Part shown: piece by piece, positions 42,308-51,486 of the stretch
Layout of the letters: every line of letters begins with the position of its first letter
Numbering within the stretch: position 1 is the first letter of the stretch
Origin: Nocardia sp. XZ_19_385
GTDB lineage: Bacteria; Actinomycetota; Actinomycetes; Mycobacteriales; Mycobacteriaceae
DNA length: 64,000 nucleotides
Reading direction: 5' to 3'
Assembly: GCF_015355755.1 (NCBI RefSeq)
Contig: NZ_JACVEE010000003.1
Location: forward strand, 992,001-1,056,000
The notes under the pieces: generated by a model
Told to the model about the DNA's origin: nothing
Seen by the model: the letters and a program-made list of their open reading frames with translations, nothing else
The model's database searches: none
Position numbers and translations under genes: made by a program

Positions 42308-44434
42308 TCAGCGCCAGATCAGCTTGAGTACCGCCGGAGTCAGCAGCATGCGGATCACCGTGGCGTCGAGGATCAGCGCGGCGATCATGCCATAGGCGAT
42401 GTATTTCATCAGCACCAGGTCGGAGAAACCGAACGCCCCGGTGACGACGATGAGAATCGCTGCGGCGGAAGTGATCACGCCGCCGGTGTGGGCGATGCCG
42501 TAGCGGATCGACTCCTCGGCGTCGGCGCCGGATTGGCGCGCCTCGGAGACCCGCGACAGCAGGAACACCTCGTAATCGGTGGACAGACCGAAGACCACGG
42601 TCACGATCAGCGCCAGCACCGCGAACATCAGCGGGCCCGGGGTGAAGTTGAACCACTCCGCACCGTGACCCTCGACAAAGATCCAGGTCAGCACACCGAG
42701 GGTGGCGACCAGACTCAGCGCGCTCATCGCAACGGCCTTGAGCGCCAGCACGATCGAGCGGAACGCCACATACATCAGTGCCAGCGCGGCGAGCGCCAGA
42801 ATCGCCACCAGCAGCGGTAGCCCCTGCAGCAACCCGTTGATACTGTCGCGCTCCAAAGCGGGCACGCCCGCGACCATCACCCGCACGCCATCGGGTTCCG
42901 GCAACGCGCGCAGCTTCCCGATCACCTCATCGGCGTCGCGCTTGTCGGCGAGCCCGGCATTGAGCACGTTCACGCCGTCCTTGGTCGCCGCACTCGGTTC
43001 GAACCGCCCGGTGAGCCCGGAAACCTGGTTGGCCTCGTAGCGGATATCGCTGAGCTGCTGCGGATTCGCGCCCACCACAACAAGTTTCAGCGGTTCGGTG
43101 CGGAAACTGGGGAACAGCTCGTCGAAGCGCTCCTGGGCCACCCGCGCCGGATTCTGCGCGGACAGATACTTCTCGCTGATGCCGCCGAATTCGATATTGC
43201 GGAACGGAATCGCCAGCGCCAGCAAGGCCAGCACGATCGGCACCGCCACCGCCCACGGCCGCCACTTGCGTTCGCGCGTCCCGTCGGCCGCCGTGCCCAT
43301 GGCCCACATCGCCAGCCGCGAGAAGAACCCCGCATCGATCTGCGCCTCGGTCTTGCTGCGGGAGAACCGCTTCCAGCCCCACAGATCGATCCGCCGCCCG
43401 GCGATACCCAGCGCCGCCGGCAGCGCGGTCACCGACAGCAGCGCGGCCAGCAGCACCGAACTGATCCCGCCGTAGGGCACCGAGCGCAGCACCCCGTTCG
43501 GGAAGATGAACAACGCCGCCAGGCTGACCGCGATGATCGCCGCCGAGAACAGCACGGTGCGGCCCGCGGTGGCGACGGTGCGCGCGGTCGCCTCCTCCAC
43601 GGTCTGGCCCGCCGCCAGCTCCTCCCGGAACCGGGTGACGGTGAACAACCCGTAGTCGATCGCCAGCCCGAGGCTGACCAGGGTCATCACGATGCTGGCG
43701 AAGACGTTCACGTCGATCACGCCGGTCAGCCCGCGCATGATGCCCGCGGTACCCATGATCGTCATGCCGCCGATCAGCACCGGCAGCAGCGCGCCGATCA
43801 CCCCGCCGAACACGAAATACAGCAGGATCGCCACCAGCGGCAGGGCGATGATCTCGGCGCGCTGGATGTCGTCCTGCATACCGGTATTGAGCCCGGACAG
43901 GATCGGCTGCAACCCGGCCAGCTGCACCGTGGTCCCGCCCGGCCCGCCCCCGGGCGTCCCCGCGCCGAGGTGGTCGACGATCGCCTGATAGTTCTCGACG
44001 GTGGCGGTGCCTTCCCCGCGCAACCCGACACTGGCGAAGGCGTGGGTCTTCGACGCGTCGGTGGCGTTGGCGGCGAACGGGCTGTCCCAATAGCTGTCGA
44101 TCTTCTGGATGCGGTCCGGGAACTGTTCCAGCAGCCCGCGCAGCGCACCGGTGACCGGGCCGCGCACGGCTGGATCGTCGACGGACGCCCCGGCGGGCAC
44201 GGTGTAGAGCAGGATCAGGTCACTGTCGGTGTCGCGGCCGAAGGTCCCGTCGGCGATCTTGGAGGCGGCCACCGATTCGCTGGATTCGTCGAACCAGCCC
44301 TCCTGGGTCATCCGGTCGGCCAGGCTGCGCCCGTAGAAGCCCGACACCAGCACCGCGAACACGGCTAGGGCCAGCACCAGATAGCGATGCCGGTAGACGA
44401 ACCTGCCCCAGCGCAACGAACCAGAGTGCAGCAT
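42308..44434 (-). CDS. MMPL-family RND exporter
   Basis: The 708-residue protein has the MMPL layout: a membrane helix, a 130-residue extracytoplasmic loop, five helices (LALAIDYGLFTVTRFREELA-type motif near residue 240), a second loop and six more helices with GLSTDYEVFLLSRVSEAR near residue 600. The Asp-Tyr pairs in DYG and DYE are the proton-relay residues of the family. MMPL proteins export lipids or small molecules in mycolic-acid bacteria. The upstream Mtb12-like lipoprotein and downstream DUF2568 gene form an operon with it. Confidence 0.92.
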   Translation of the reverse strand: MLHSGSLRWGRFVYRHRYLVLALAVFAVLVSGFYGRSLADRMTQEGWFDESSESVAASKIADGTFGRDTDSDLILLYTVPAGASVDDPAVRGPVTGALRGLLEQFPDRIQKIDSYWDSPFAANATDASKTHAFASVGLRGEGTATVENYQAIVDHLGAGTPGGGPGGTTVQLAGLQPILSGLNTGMQDDIQRAEIIALPLVAILLYFVFGGVIGALLPVLIGGMTIMGTAGIMRGLTGVIDVNVFASIVMTLVSLGLAIDYGLFTVTRFREELAAGQTVEEATARTVATAGRTVLFSAAIIAVSLAALFIFPNGVLRSVPYGGISSVLLAALLSVTALPAALGIAGRRIDLWGWKRFSRSKTEAQIDAGFFSRLAMWAMGTAADGTRERKWRPWAVAVPIVLALLALAIPFRNIEFGGISEKYLSAQNPARVAQERFDELFPSFRTEPLKLVVVGANPQQLSDIRYEANQVSGLTGRFEPSAATKDGVNVLNAGLADKRDADEVIGKLRALPEPDGVRVMVAGVPALERDSINGLLQGLPLLVAILALAALALMYVAFRSIVLALKAVAMSALSLVATLGVLTWIFVEGHGAEWFNFTPGPLMFAVLALIVTVVFGLSTDYEVFLLSRVSEARQSGADAEESIRYGIAHTGGVITSAAAILIVVTGAFGFSDLVLMKYIAYGMIAALILDATVIRMLLTPAVLKLIWR

Positions 44435-44440
44435 CGAGGA

Positions 44441-44971
44441 TTAGCCGCAGGCCGGGGTGCGGTAGTCGGCCGAACGCAGGATGCCGCACAGGTCGGTGCG
44501 CGAGATCTTCCACTTGCCGTCGTGCCACACGAAATGCACGACCGTGGTGCGCACCGCGGTGCCGGTGCCGTCCTTGTCCAGGCGCATGGTGGCGGTGAGG
44601 GTGCCGTCGCGGTTGTCGAACACCGGATCGGTCACCCCGTAGACGGCGCGCGGATTGTCCTGCAGCGCCCGGTACATATCGGGGATCGCGTCCTTGAACG
44701 CGTCGCCGTCCTCGATCAGCGCGGTCCGCTCACTGTCGGGCAGCGACGGATCCAGCGCGCGCTTGATCTGCGCGTCGAGTTCGGCTGCGGTGGGCAGTGG
44801 CCGGTTCGCGGCGACCGAGGCAGAGGTGGCCACCGACGCGGACAGCGAGGCGTTGGCCGAAGATCGCGCTGCCGCGACCGAGTCGTCGTCGGGTCCGGAA
44901 CCTCCGCAGGCCGCAGTGGCGCCCGTGACCAGCAGGGCAGCGGCTAGGACAGTCAGTCGTGTGGAGAGCAT
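44441..44971 (-). CDS. Mtb12-like lipoprotein
   Basis: The 176-residue protein has a lipobox with Cys22 (GATAAC), then a polar Ser/Ala linker and a domain with PLPTAAELDAQIKRALDP, AVYGVTDPVF and WHDGKWKISRTDLCGIL. That layout matches the low-molecular-weight antigen Mtb12/CFP-2 family. Six bases separate its stop from the MMPL start, so it may assist export. The ATG with the cleaner signal peptide was chosen over one 6 codons earlier. Confidence 0.8.
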   Translation of the reverse strand: MLSTRLTVLAAALLVTGATAACGGSGPDDDSVAAARSSANASLSASVATSASVAANRPLPTAAELDAQIKRALDPSLPDSERTALIEDGDAFKDAIPDMYRALQDNPRAVYGVTDPVFDNRDGTLTATMRLDKDGTGTAVRTTVVHFVWHDGKWKISRTDLCGILRSADYRTPACG

Positions 44972-44978
44972 CAATTCC

Positions 44979-45335
44979 CTACATACCATCGATGACGGAA
45001 CTGATCCGCCCCAGCAGGGCCCGCACGGTCGTGACGTCCCGGTCCGCGACGGCCTCGACCGGCACGGCGTCCGGGATCATATCCCGCACCAGCGCCACCA
45101 CACTGCGCTCGTCGCCGAGATCCACATCGGTCACCCGCACCGCCGCCACCGCGACCACGTCTTCCGGTGCGGGCACAGCGGTATCGAGGTCGGCGCGGTA
45201 GATCTCCAATGTCAGCGTCGGACCGACCGTGCGAAACGCGTACGGCCGACCGTCGGCGGTCGTGCCGAACCCGTGAGCGAACGAACCAACGGTGATGTCA
45301 TCAATGACAAACCCCGATGGATGGTCGGCTTTCAA
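44979..45335 (-). CDS. Hypothetical protein, first gene of the MMPL operon
   Basis: The 118-residue product contains no signal peptide, membrane helix or cysteine. It starts at TTG 45335 with AGGGAG upstream and has a beta-rich N-terminal (GFVIDDITVGSFAHGFGTTA) and a helical end (RSVVALVRDMIPD). It is 7 bases upstream of the Mtb12-like gene. No family was recognised. Confidence 0.6.
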   Translation of the reverse strand: MKADHPSGFVIDDITVGSFAHGFGTTADGRPYAFRTVGPTLTLEIYRADLDTAVPAPEDVVAVAAVRVTDVDLGDERSVVALVRDMIPDAVPVEAVADRDVTTVRALLGRISSVIDGM

Positions 45336-45383
45336 TGGACACTCCCTGAGTCGGACGCTGGTTACCACCCAAGATAATCCACG

Positions 45384-47066
45384 TCAGGAAAGAGCCTCGG
45401 TCATGGCCACGGCTATGGGTCCCAGCAGCGGCAGGGCGACGTTGGAGAGTGCATAGACGATCGTGTACGACATGAGCGGCGTCGCGTTGCCGGCGACCTG
45501 CTGCACCGCGGTGATACCGGGCGTCGAACACTGTTGTCCGGTAATCGCTCCCAACGCCAAGGGCGCCGGTAGCTTCATGACCTTCCACGCGACCGCGAGC
45601 GAAATGCAGGCGGGGACAGCGGTCATGAGCACACCGGCGATCGGCAGGCCCCACCCGAATTTGCGGACCAGGTCCACCGCCTGCGGGCCGGACGTCAGCC
45701 CGACGACCGCGATGAACACCGACAGGCCCAATGTTTTGATGACATCGGCCGCCGCTGGCGCGTACTGCCCGATCTCGGGATTGCGCGAGCGGAACCAGCC
45801 GAACATCAATCCCGACAGCAAGCAGCCGCCACCGGTGCCGAGGGTCATCGGGATACTGCCCACCGGCACGACGATCTTGCCGATGAGGAAGCCGAGCGCG
45901 ACACCGAGCGAGATGTAGATGATGTCGGCTTTGACGGTGGGGTCGAGCCGATAGCCCAGGGCCGGAACGGTTTTGGCCAGGTCGCTCTTGGCGCCGGTCA
46001 ACCGGAGCGTGTCGCCGCGCTGCACCGGCATGCTGGGTCGCAGCGGGAGTTCCTTGTCCTCGCGGACCACGCCGGTGACGTAGAGGCGGTTGCCCAGCTT
46101 CCGCTCGAGGTCGCCGAGGGTGCTGGATTTGTCCTGGCGGTGATCGAGCACCACCTGGTCGACCTCGAGGGTGGTCTCGAGGTCCTTGCCCGGCACGATC
46201 TCGGGACCGATCGCGCCTTCCGCGGGCACCATGGCCGCGCGCGGTCCGACCACCAGCACTTGGTCGCCGGCCCGCAGCGTCAGATCGTCCGCGACGGCAA
46301 TAACCTTGCCGCCGCGCAGGATTCGCTCGACGGTCAGATGACCACCGAGATCCGCCGTCACCGCGGCGACGGTGCGCCCGGCCACCCGTTCCACCTGGAA
46401 GGCGCGTCCGATGAGATCGGGTGCCGCGGGCACCTGCCCCTCGGCGTCGTCGGAACCGCCACCGAGTTGCTTCCACAGCTTTTCGGCCTCGTCACGCAGA
46501 TTGACGCGCATGATGATCGGAAAGACCTGGCTCGACAGCAGCACCACCACGATCAGCCCGCAGATGTAGGAGATCGAGTAGGCCGTACCGACATTGGCCT
46601 GCAGTTCGCTGATCTCGTGCGCCGGTCGATCCAATCGGGCGATGGCGTCGGTCGCGGTACCGACGGCCGCGGACTCGGTGGCGCCGCCGGCCAGCAGACC
46701 GGCGGCGGTGCCCGGGTCGAGTTTCATGATCACGGTCGCGGCCGCGGTGATCGCCAGCACGCTCGCGACCTCCACCACGGTGAAAGTGCCGTATTTCAGG
46801 CTCTTCCGGTTGAGGCTGGCGAAGAAGGTCGGGCCGGAGATATAGCCGAGCGTGAAGATGAACAACGCGAAGGCGATGTTCTTCACCTGCTCGTTCACCG
46901 TGATGTGGCCGGCCATGCCGACGAAGATCGCCACGATCAAGGTTCCGGCGACGCCGCCGAGCGACAGCTTCCAGATCCGTATCTTGCCGATCGCGTATCC
47001 CAGTGCCAGGCACAGGAACAGCGCGGCCTCGGGGGTGTCCTGCAGGAACGATTTGATCGCATGCAT
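45384..47066 (-). CDS. aspT: Aspartate:alanine antiporter AspT
   Basis: The 560-residue protein belongs to the aspartate:alanine exchanger family. It has about five N-terminal helices (LFLCLALGYAIGKIRIWKL and GGATESAAVGTATDAI), two RCK_C-type domains in the cytosolic middle (about 205-370), and a C-terminal membrane part with GAITGQQCSTPGITAVQQ. AspT swaps external aspartate for internal alanine, which is electrogenic. It is 29 bases downstream of aspD, so they form an operon. RCK domains may sense a ligand. Confidence 0.88.
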   Translation of the reverse strand: MHAIKSFLQDTPEAALFLCLALGYAIGKIRIWKLSLGGVAGTLIVAIFVGMAGHITVNEQVKNIAFALFIFTLGYISGPTFFASLNRKSLKYGTFTVVEVASVLAITAAATVIMKLDPGTAAGLLAGGATESAAVGTATDAIARLDRPAHEISELQANVGTAYSISYICGLIVVVLLSSQVFPIIMRVNLRDEAEKLWKQLGGGSDDAEGQVPAAPDLIGRAFQVERVAGRTVAAVTADLGGHLTVERILRGGKVIAVADDLTLRAGDQVLVVGPRAAMVPAEGAIGPEIVPGKDLETTLEVDQVVLDHRQDKSSTLGDLERKLGNRLYVTGVVREDKELPLRPSMPVQRGDTLRLTGAKSDLAKTVPALGYRLDPTVKADIIYISLGVALGFLIGKIVVPVGSIPMTLGTGGGCLLSGLMFGWFRSRNPEIGQYAPAAADVIKTLGLSVFIAVVGLTSGPQAVDLVRKFGWGLPIAGVLMTAVPACISLAVAWKVMKLPAPLALGAITGQQCSTPGITAVQQVAGNATPLMSYTIVYALSNVALPLLGPIAVAMTEALS

Positions 47067-47095
47067 GGAGTCGTCCTCCGTGAGAGCGGGCCGGG

Positions 47096-48730
47096 TCAGC
47101 GCGTGGTGGTGCGGCTCTGGAACTCGCGGTGGTACTCATCCATGATTTCGCGCAGCCAGTGCCCGATCTCGGCGTAGCTGTCCTGCCGGAGATTCGCCAG
47201 CGAAACCCGCACCGACCATTCCGGTCCATCGAATCCGCCGCCGTTGAGCAGCACGATCGAGCCCTGTTCGGCCAGCCGGAACACCGGGTCCACCGGTTCG
47301 TGCTCGGCGGCGAGCCACTGGGCGAATTCGTGGCTCCAGTGCTGTTTCACCCACATCATCAGGTCGAGTTCGACGTAATAGTTGGCGGCGTTCGGGTCCT
47401 GCGGCTCCGGAACCTGCAGGCTCTCGCACAGGGTCCGCAGGCGGCGGGCGATGATCGCCTCACAGTCCTGCTTGTGCCGCGCGTCTTTGTCCAGCAGATC
47501 CGACAGCGCGAACAACGCCATCTGAACCTGTTGCGGCGTAGACAATCCGGCGGTGTGGTTGAGCGCCACGTCGCGGGAATCGGCGACCATGCGGTCGATG
47601 AACTTGAGCTTCGCCGGTTCGAGCGCGATGGTGGAATACCGCTTGTTGAGGCGATCCCGCTCCGCGGCGGGCAATTTCGCGATCCGCGCGTCGAAGGCAT
47701 TGTCCTTGGCCACCGCGATGACGCCCAAACGCCAACCGGTGCAACCGAAATACTTGCTGAAGGAATAGACGCCGATGGTGTTGGCCGCCGCGGCCGACAT
47801 CAGCGATTGGAAGCCGTCGACGAAGGTGCCGTACACGTCGTCGGTGATGATCGTGAGGTTCGGGTTCTCTTTCGACGCGATCTGCGCGATCCGCTCGAGC
47901 GTCGCGGAATCCAGCATCACCGAGGGCGGATTCGAAGGATTGACCAGGAACAACGCCTTGACGCTCGGGTCGGTGAGCTTCTCGATCTCGGTGTCGGGGT
48001 ACTGCCAGGTGTGCATGCCGTCGGGGGCGGTTTTCGAGGCCCGCACCTCGACCACGTCGAATTGATAGCGCTCCAGATGCGGAATCTCCAGATACGGAGT
48101 GAAGATCGGAGTCATGATCGCGATGCGGTCACCGGGCGCGAGAATCCCATTCACCACACAGCTGTCGAATAGATAGCACATGGCGGCGGTGCCGCCTTCG
48201 GTGGCGAACAGGTCCCAGCCGCCCGCCGGCGCGCCGCCCATCGCGAGGTCGAGATAGGCGTGCACGACCTGTTCGATGTGGGTCAGCATGCGGTCCGGCA
48301 CCGGGTAGTGGTCGCCGTGGATCGCATCGGCCAGCTCGCCCACCCAGTCGTCAGGGGCGAAACCCAGCGTGCGGGTGCCGTAGTCGACAGCGTCGCGCAG
48401 CAGCTTCACCTCGTCACCTTCGGGCTCCGCGGTGAGGAATGCGTCGAATCGCGCCGCGATGCCTTTGGGCTGGGGCATGCCCGCCAACCCCGGGAATTCG
48501 TCCCAGTCCCGTTTGGCCTCGGCGACGGCGAAGCGGCCGAGCAGGTAGAAAGCCGACCGAGCGACGACCGACGTCCAATTCGGGTTACCGCGGCCCGCGT
48601 TGATCATCGCGTGCGCGGTCTTTTTCATATGCTCATCGGCCAGCTCGATGAGCTCGTCTTTCAGTTCGAACGGGCTGAGCCGCTCCCACTTCTTCTCAGT
48701 CCTGCGATCGACCTCGTTTTCGACGCTCAT
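47096..48730 (-). CDS. aspD: Aspartate 4-decarboxylase AspD, PLP-dependent
   Basis: The 544-residue protein is a fold-type I PLP enzyme of the aspartate aminotransferase superfamily, longer than aminotransferases and with the AspD N-terminal (SPFELKDELIELADEHMKKT). The PLP Lys is Lys326 in YSFSKYFGC, and TDDVY at 296-300 supplies the cofactor-binding Asp/Tyr. It releases CO2 from aspartate to give alanine, consuming a proton. The aspT gene follows at 29 bases. A secreted asparaginase is divergent on the other side. Confidence 0.9.
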   Translation of the reverse strand: MSVENEVDRRTEKKWERLSPFELKDELIELADEHMKKTAHAMINAGRGNPNWTSVVARSAFYLLGRFAVAEAKRDWDEFPGLAGMPQPKGIAARFDAFLTAEPEGDEVKLLRDAVDYGTRTLGFAPDDWVGELADAIHGDHYPVPDRMLTHIEQVVHAYLDLAMGGAPAGGWDLFATEGGTAAMCYLFDSCVVNGILAPGDRIAIMTPIFTPYLEIPHLERYQFDVVEVRASKTAPDGMHTWQYPDTEIEKLTDPSVKALFLVNPSNPPSVMLDSATLERIAQIASKENPNLTIITDDVYGTFVDGFQSLMSAAAANTIGVYSFSKYFGCTGWRLGVIAVAKDNAFDARIAKLPAAERDRLNKRYSTIALEPAKLKFIDRMVADSRDVALNHTAGLSTPQQVQMALFALSDLLDKDARHKQDCEAIIARRLRTLCESLQVPEPQDPNAANYYVELDLMMWVKQHWSHEFAQWLAAEHEPVDPVFRLAEQGSIVLLNGGGFDGPEWSVRVSLANLRQDSYAEIGHWLREIMDEYHREFQSRTTTR

Positions 48731-48891
48731 CGTCCACCCTCCGTATATCGAAGTCCGGTCGATCCCGTGTCCAGCGGATACCAGGATGCCCCGATTCTGG
48801 ACGAATCGCGTGCATTTGCTGAAAATTTGCCACTAAGCTGTTGCCGCTACCGAGTGTGACCTGTGTGCTGCCAGTACCGAAGGAGATCACG

Positions 48892-50046
48892 ATGGCGCGA
48901 AAGACCATTCTCCGTGTCGCCGGCCTCGCGGCCTGCTCGGCAATCCTGGTCGCGGGATGCGCGAGCGATTCCGGCGATCCCGCCCCGGCTGCCGCGCCCT
49001 CCTCCGCCGCCGCAACTCAGCCCACTGACGGAAAGACCAGCGAGGCACCGGTTCCCGCCAACCTCCCCCGCATCACCATCCTGGCGACCGGAGGCACCAT
49101 CGCCGGCAAGGCCAACGCCAACTCCGCGGTCGGCTACACGGCGGGCCAGGCGACCGCACAGGACCTCATCGACGCCGTACCCGGTCTCGACAAGATCGCG
49201 AAGCTGGACGCCGTGCAGGTCTCCAATATCGGTAGCCAGGACATGAACGACGAGGTCTGGCTGGCCCTGGCCACCAAGATCAACCAGATCTTCGCCGACG
49301 ACAAGGCCGACGGCGTGGTGGTCACCCACGGCACCGACACCATCGAGGAAACCGCGTTCTTCCTCGATCACGTGGTCGCCAGCGACAAGCCGGTCGTGCT
49401 GGTCGGATCGATGCGTCCGTCGACCGCGCTGAGCGCCGACGGTCCGGCCAACCTGCGCTCGGCCGTTCAGGTCGCGGCCGTCCCGGAAGCCCGCGGTCGC
49501 GGCACCATGGTCGTGCTCAACGACACCATCCATGCCGCCGACGACGTGACCAAGACCAACACCACCAGCGTGCAAACCTTCGCCTCACCCAACCGCGGGC
49601 CGATCGGTCATGTCGACGCCGCCGCGGTCCAATTCTCCGGGCCCGCCGCCCAGCAGCCGCGCCTGACCTTCCCGGTCCCGGGCAAATCCCCGCTGCCCCG
49701 CGTCGACATCGTCTACTCGCACGCGGGCATGGACGCCACCCAGGTCAACGACTCCCTCGGCCACGGCGCGCAGGGCATCGTCCTGGCAGGCGTCGGCGAC
49801 GGCAACACCGCGAAACCGGTCGTCGACGCGCTCAGCGGCGCCGCCAAGAAGGGCGTGCTCGTAGTGCGTTCCAGCCGAGTCGGTTCCGGCAGCGTCGTCC
49901 GCAACGCCGAACTCAACGACGATCAACTCGGCACCGTCTCCGCCCTCGGCCTGAACCCGGCCAAGTCCCGAATCCTGTTGCAACTACTGCTCGTCAACGG
50001 AATCACCGACCCGGCGAAAGTCCAGCAGAACTTCGCCGACAGCTGA
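48892..50046 (+). CDS. ansA: Exported type II L-asparaginase lipoprotein
   Basis: The 384-residue protein has a lipobox with Cys23 (ILVAGC) and a Ser/Ala/Pro linker. The asparaginase domain begins ITILATGGTIAG, with Thr69 as the nucleophile position, and has a second catalytic motif HGTDT at 146-150 (Thr148, Asp149). It hydrolyses L-asparagine to aspartate and ammonia outside the membrane. AGGAG lies 6 bases before the ATG. It is divergent from aspD-aspT, sharing a 160-base promoter region. Confidence 0.9.
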   Translation: MARKTILRVAGLAACSAILVAGCASDSGDPAPAAAPSSAAATQPTDGKTSEAPVPANLPRITILATGGTIAGKANANSAVGYTAGQATAQDLIDAVPGLDKIAKLDAVQVSNIGSQDMNDEVWLALATKINQIFADDKADGVVVTHGTDTIEETAFFLDHVVASDKPVVLVGSMRPSTALSADGPANLRSAVQVAAVPEARGRGTMVVLNDTIHAADDVTKTNTTSVQTFASPNRGPIGHVDAAAVQFSGPAAQQPRLTFPVPGKSPLPRVDIVYSHAGMDATQVNDSLGHGAQGIVLAGVGDGNTAKPVVDALSGAAKKGVLVVRSSRVGSGSVVRNAELNDDQLGTVSALGLNPAKSRILLQLLLVNGITDPAKVQQNFADS

Positions 50047-50232
50047 ACCGATCCCGCCGGCATAGGCCGACACCCGCACGGCGATCGCTGACGCGGACTT
50101 CCGCAGTCGCCCGACTCCTGCGCGGTGACCCCGATCACGCGGGTTCCGCCGCGCCGCACCCCGGTCGGTGGTATAGGTGCGCCACCATGGTCAGATAGTG
50201 GGGTTGACCCCGGTTGTGTAAAGGAGTTCGGT

Positions 50233-51231
50233 GTGCGCGTCCCGTTGGCGCTTGCGAGTGCGGCGACGCTGCTGTTGCTGACCGGGTGTTCCTCCAGCGA
50301 CGAGAAGCCGAATACGCCGACCCGCGAACCCGCTACTGCCGCAGTCGCTCCCGCGCCGACCATCGCCCCTGCCGGACAGGTTGTTCCGCTCGGCCGCGCG
50401 ATTTCCGCGCTCGTCGCCGAGCCCGGCACCGGACAGCTCGCCGCGCTCGACGGCGCCACCCTGCTGCTGATCGACCCCGCCACCGATGCGGTGCGCACCG
50501 TCGCACTCCCCGCGCCGGGCGCGAGCCTGGCCGCGGGCAAGTCCGGGGAAATCCTCGTCGCCGCGCCGCAGCGGATCGTGCGCGTCGATGTGGCGAGCGC
50601 GAAGACCAGCGAGATCCCGGTCGAGGGCGATGTGCGCTCGGTGCACCACAACCCCGACGGCAATATCCTCGCGGGCACCGCGGACGGCCGGGTACGCACC
50701 TTGGCCGCCGATGGCGCGCTCGTGCGCACCGTGTCCGGTCTCGTCTCGGCCGACGTGCTCGCCCAGACCCCGAATCGCATCACGGTCCTGGACCGGCGGC
50801 AGTCCTCGCTCACCGAGATCGACCCGTCCGAAGACACCCTCGGCCTGGCCCAGCGCGCGGGCGACGGCGCCACCAACATGATCACCGACCACTTCGGCCG
50901 CGTGCTGGTCATCGACTCCGCCGATAACGAATTGCTGGTCTACAGCACCGGACCGCTGCTCCTGCGGCAGCGGTTCCCGGTAGGATCGTCGCCTTACGCA
51001 CTTGCATACGATCGGCGGTCGGAGACCGTGTGGGTGACGTGTACGCAGAGCAACGAAGTTGTGGGATTCGATCTCTCGACGGGTATACCGGTGGAGGTGG
51101 GCCGCTACCCGGCGGTACGCCAGCCCAACTCGGTGACCGTCGACGAGCGCACCGGCGACCTGTTCGTCGGTTCCGCGACCGGTGACGGGCTGCAGCGGAT
51201 CCGGGCGGATCAGCGGAAGAGAGGGCAGTGA
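50233..51231 (+). CDS. lppL: LppL lipoprotein, beta-propeller
   Basis: The 332-residue protein has a signal peptide with lipid-attached Cys19 (LLLLTGC). The body is a series of WD/NHL-like blades, for example VHHNPDGNILAGTADGRV, NSVTVDERTGDLFVG. Its place upstream of pyrD matches M. tuberculosis lppL (Rv2138). Function unknown; surface binding is likely. GTG start at 50233 with AAGGAG upstream. The next gene starts overlapping its stop region. Confidence 0.87.
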   Translation: MRVPLALASAATLLLLTGCSSSDEKPNTPTREPATAAVAPAPTIAPAGQVVPLGRAISALVAEPGTGQLAALDGATLLLIDPATDAVRTVALPAPGASLAAGKSGEILVAAPQRIVRVDVASAKTSEIPVEGDVRSVHHNPDGNILAGTADGRVRTLAADGALVRTVSGLVSADVLAQTPNRITVLDRRQSSLTEIDPSEDTLGLAQRAGDGATNMITDHFGRVLVIDSADNELLVYSTGPLLLRQRFPVGSSPYALAYDRRSETVWVTCTQSNEVVGFDLSTGIPVEVGRYPAVRQPNSVTVDERTGDLFVGSATGDGLQRIRADQRKRGQ

Positions 51232-51232
51232 A

Positions 51233-51481
51233 TTGGCGCCGACACACTCCCGCGCTTTACCGGCGAGCTGGGCGGAAAACACCAGCGACGACTACGAGTA
51301 TGTGCCGTTGCGACTACCTAAGGATATGAATCGGGTGACCGCCTCCATGCGCCTGGCGATCCAGGCCGAGTTCGGTGGCTGGGAGCTGTCGCGCGTGCGC
51401 GCCTACACCGACGGCAGCCGCCGCGTGCTGCTGCGCCGCCGCAAATCCGCGCTGCTACCCCAGCCCGAGCCGGGGATGTGA
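51233..51481 (+). CDS. DUF5703 small protein
   Basis: The 82-residue product has a TTG start just after the lppL stop, with GAGGGCAG upstream. The core ([40 protein letters not shown]) is typical of DUF5703, found next to pyrD in actinobacteria. Its stop overlaps the first possible pyrD start. Function not known. Confidence 0.78.
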   Translation: MAPTHSRALPASWAENTSDDYEYVPLRLPKDMNRVTASMRLAIQAEFGGWELSRVRAYTDGSRRVLLRRRKSALLPQPEPGM

Positions 51482-51486
51482 CGCCG

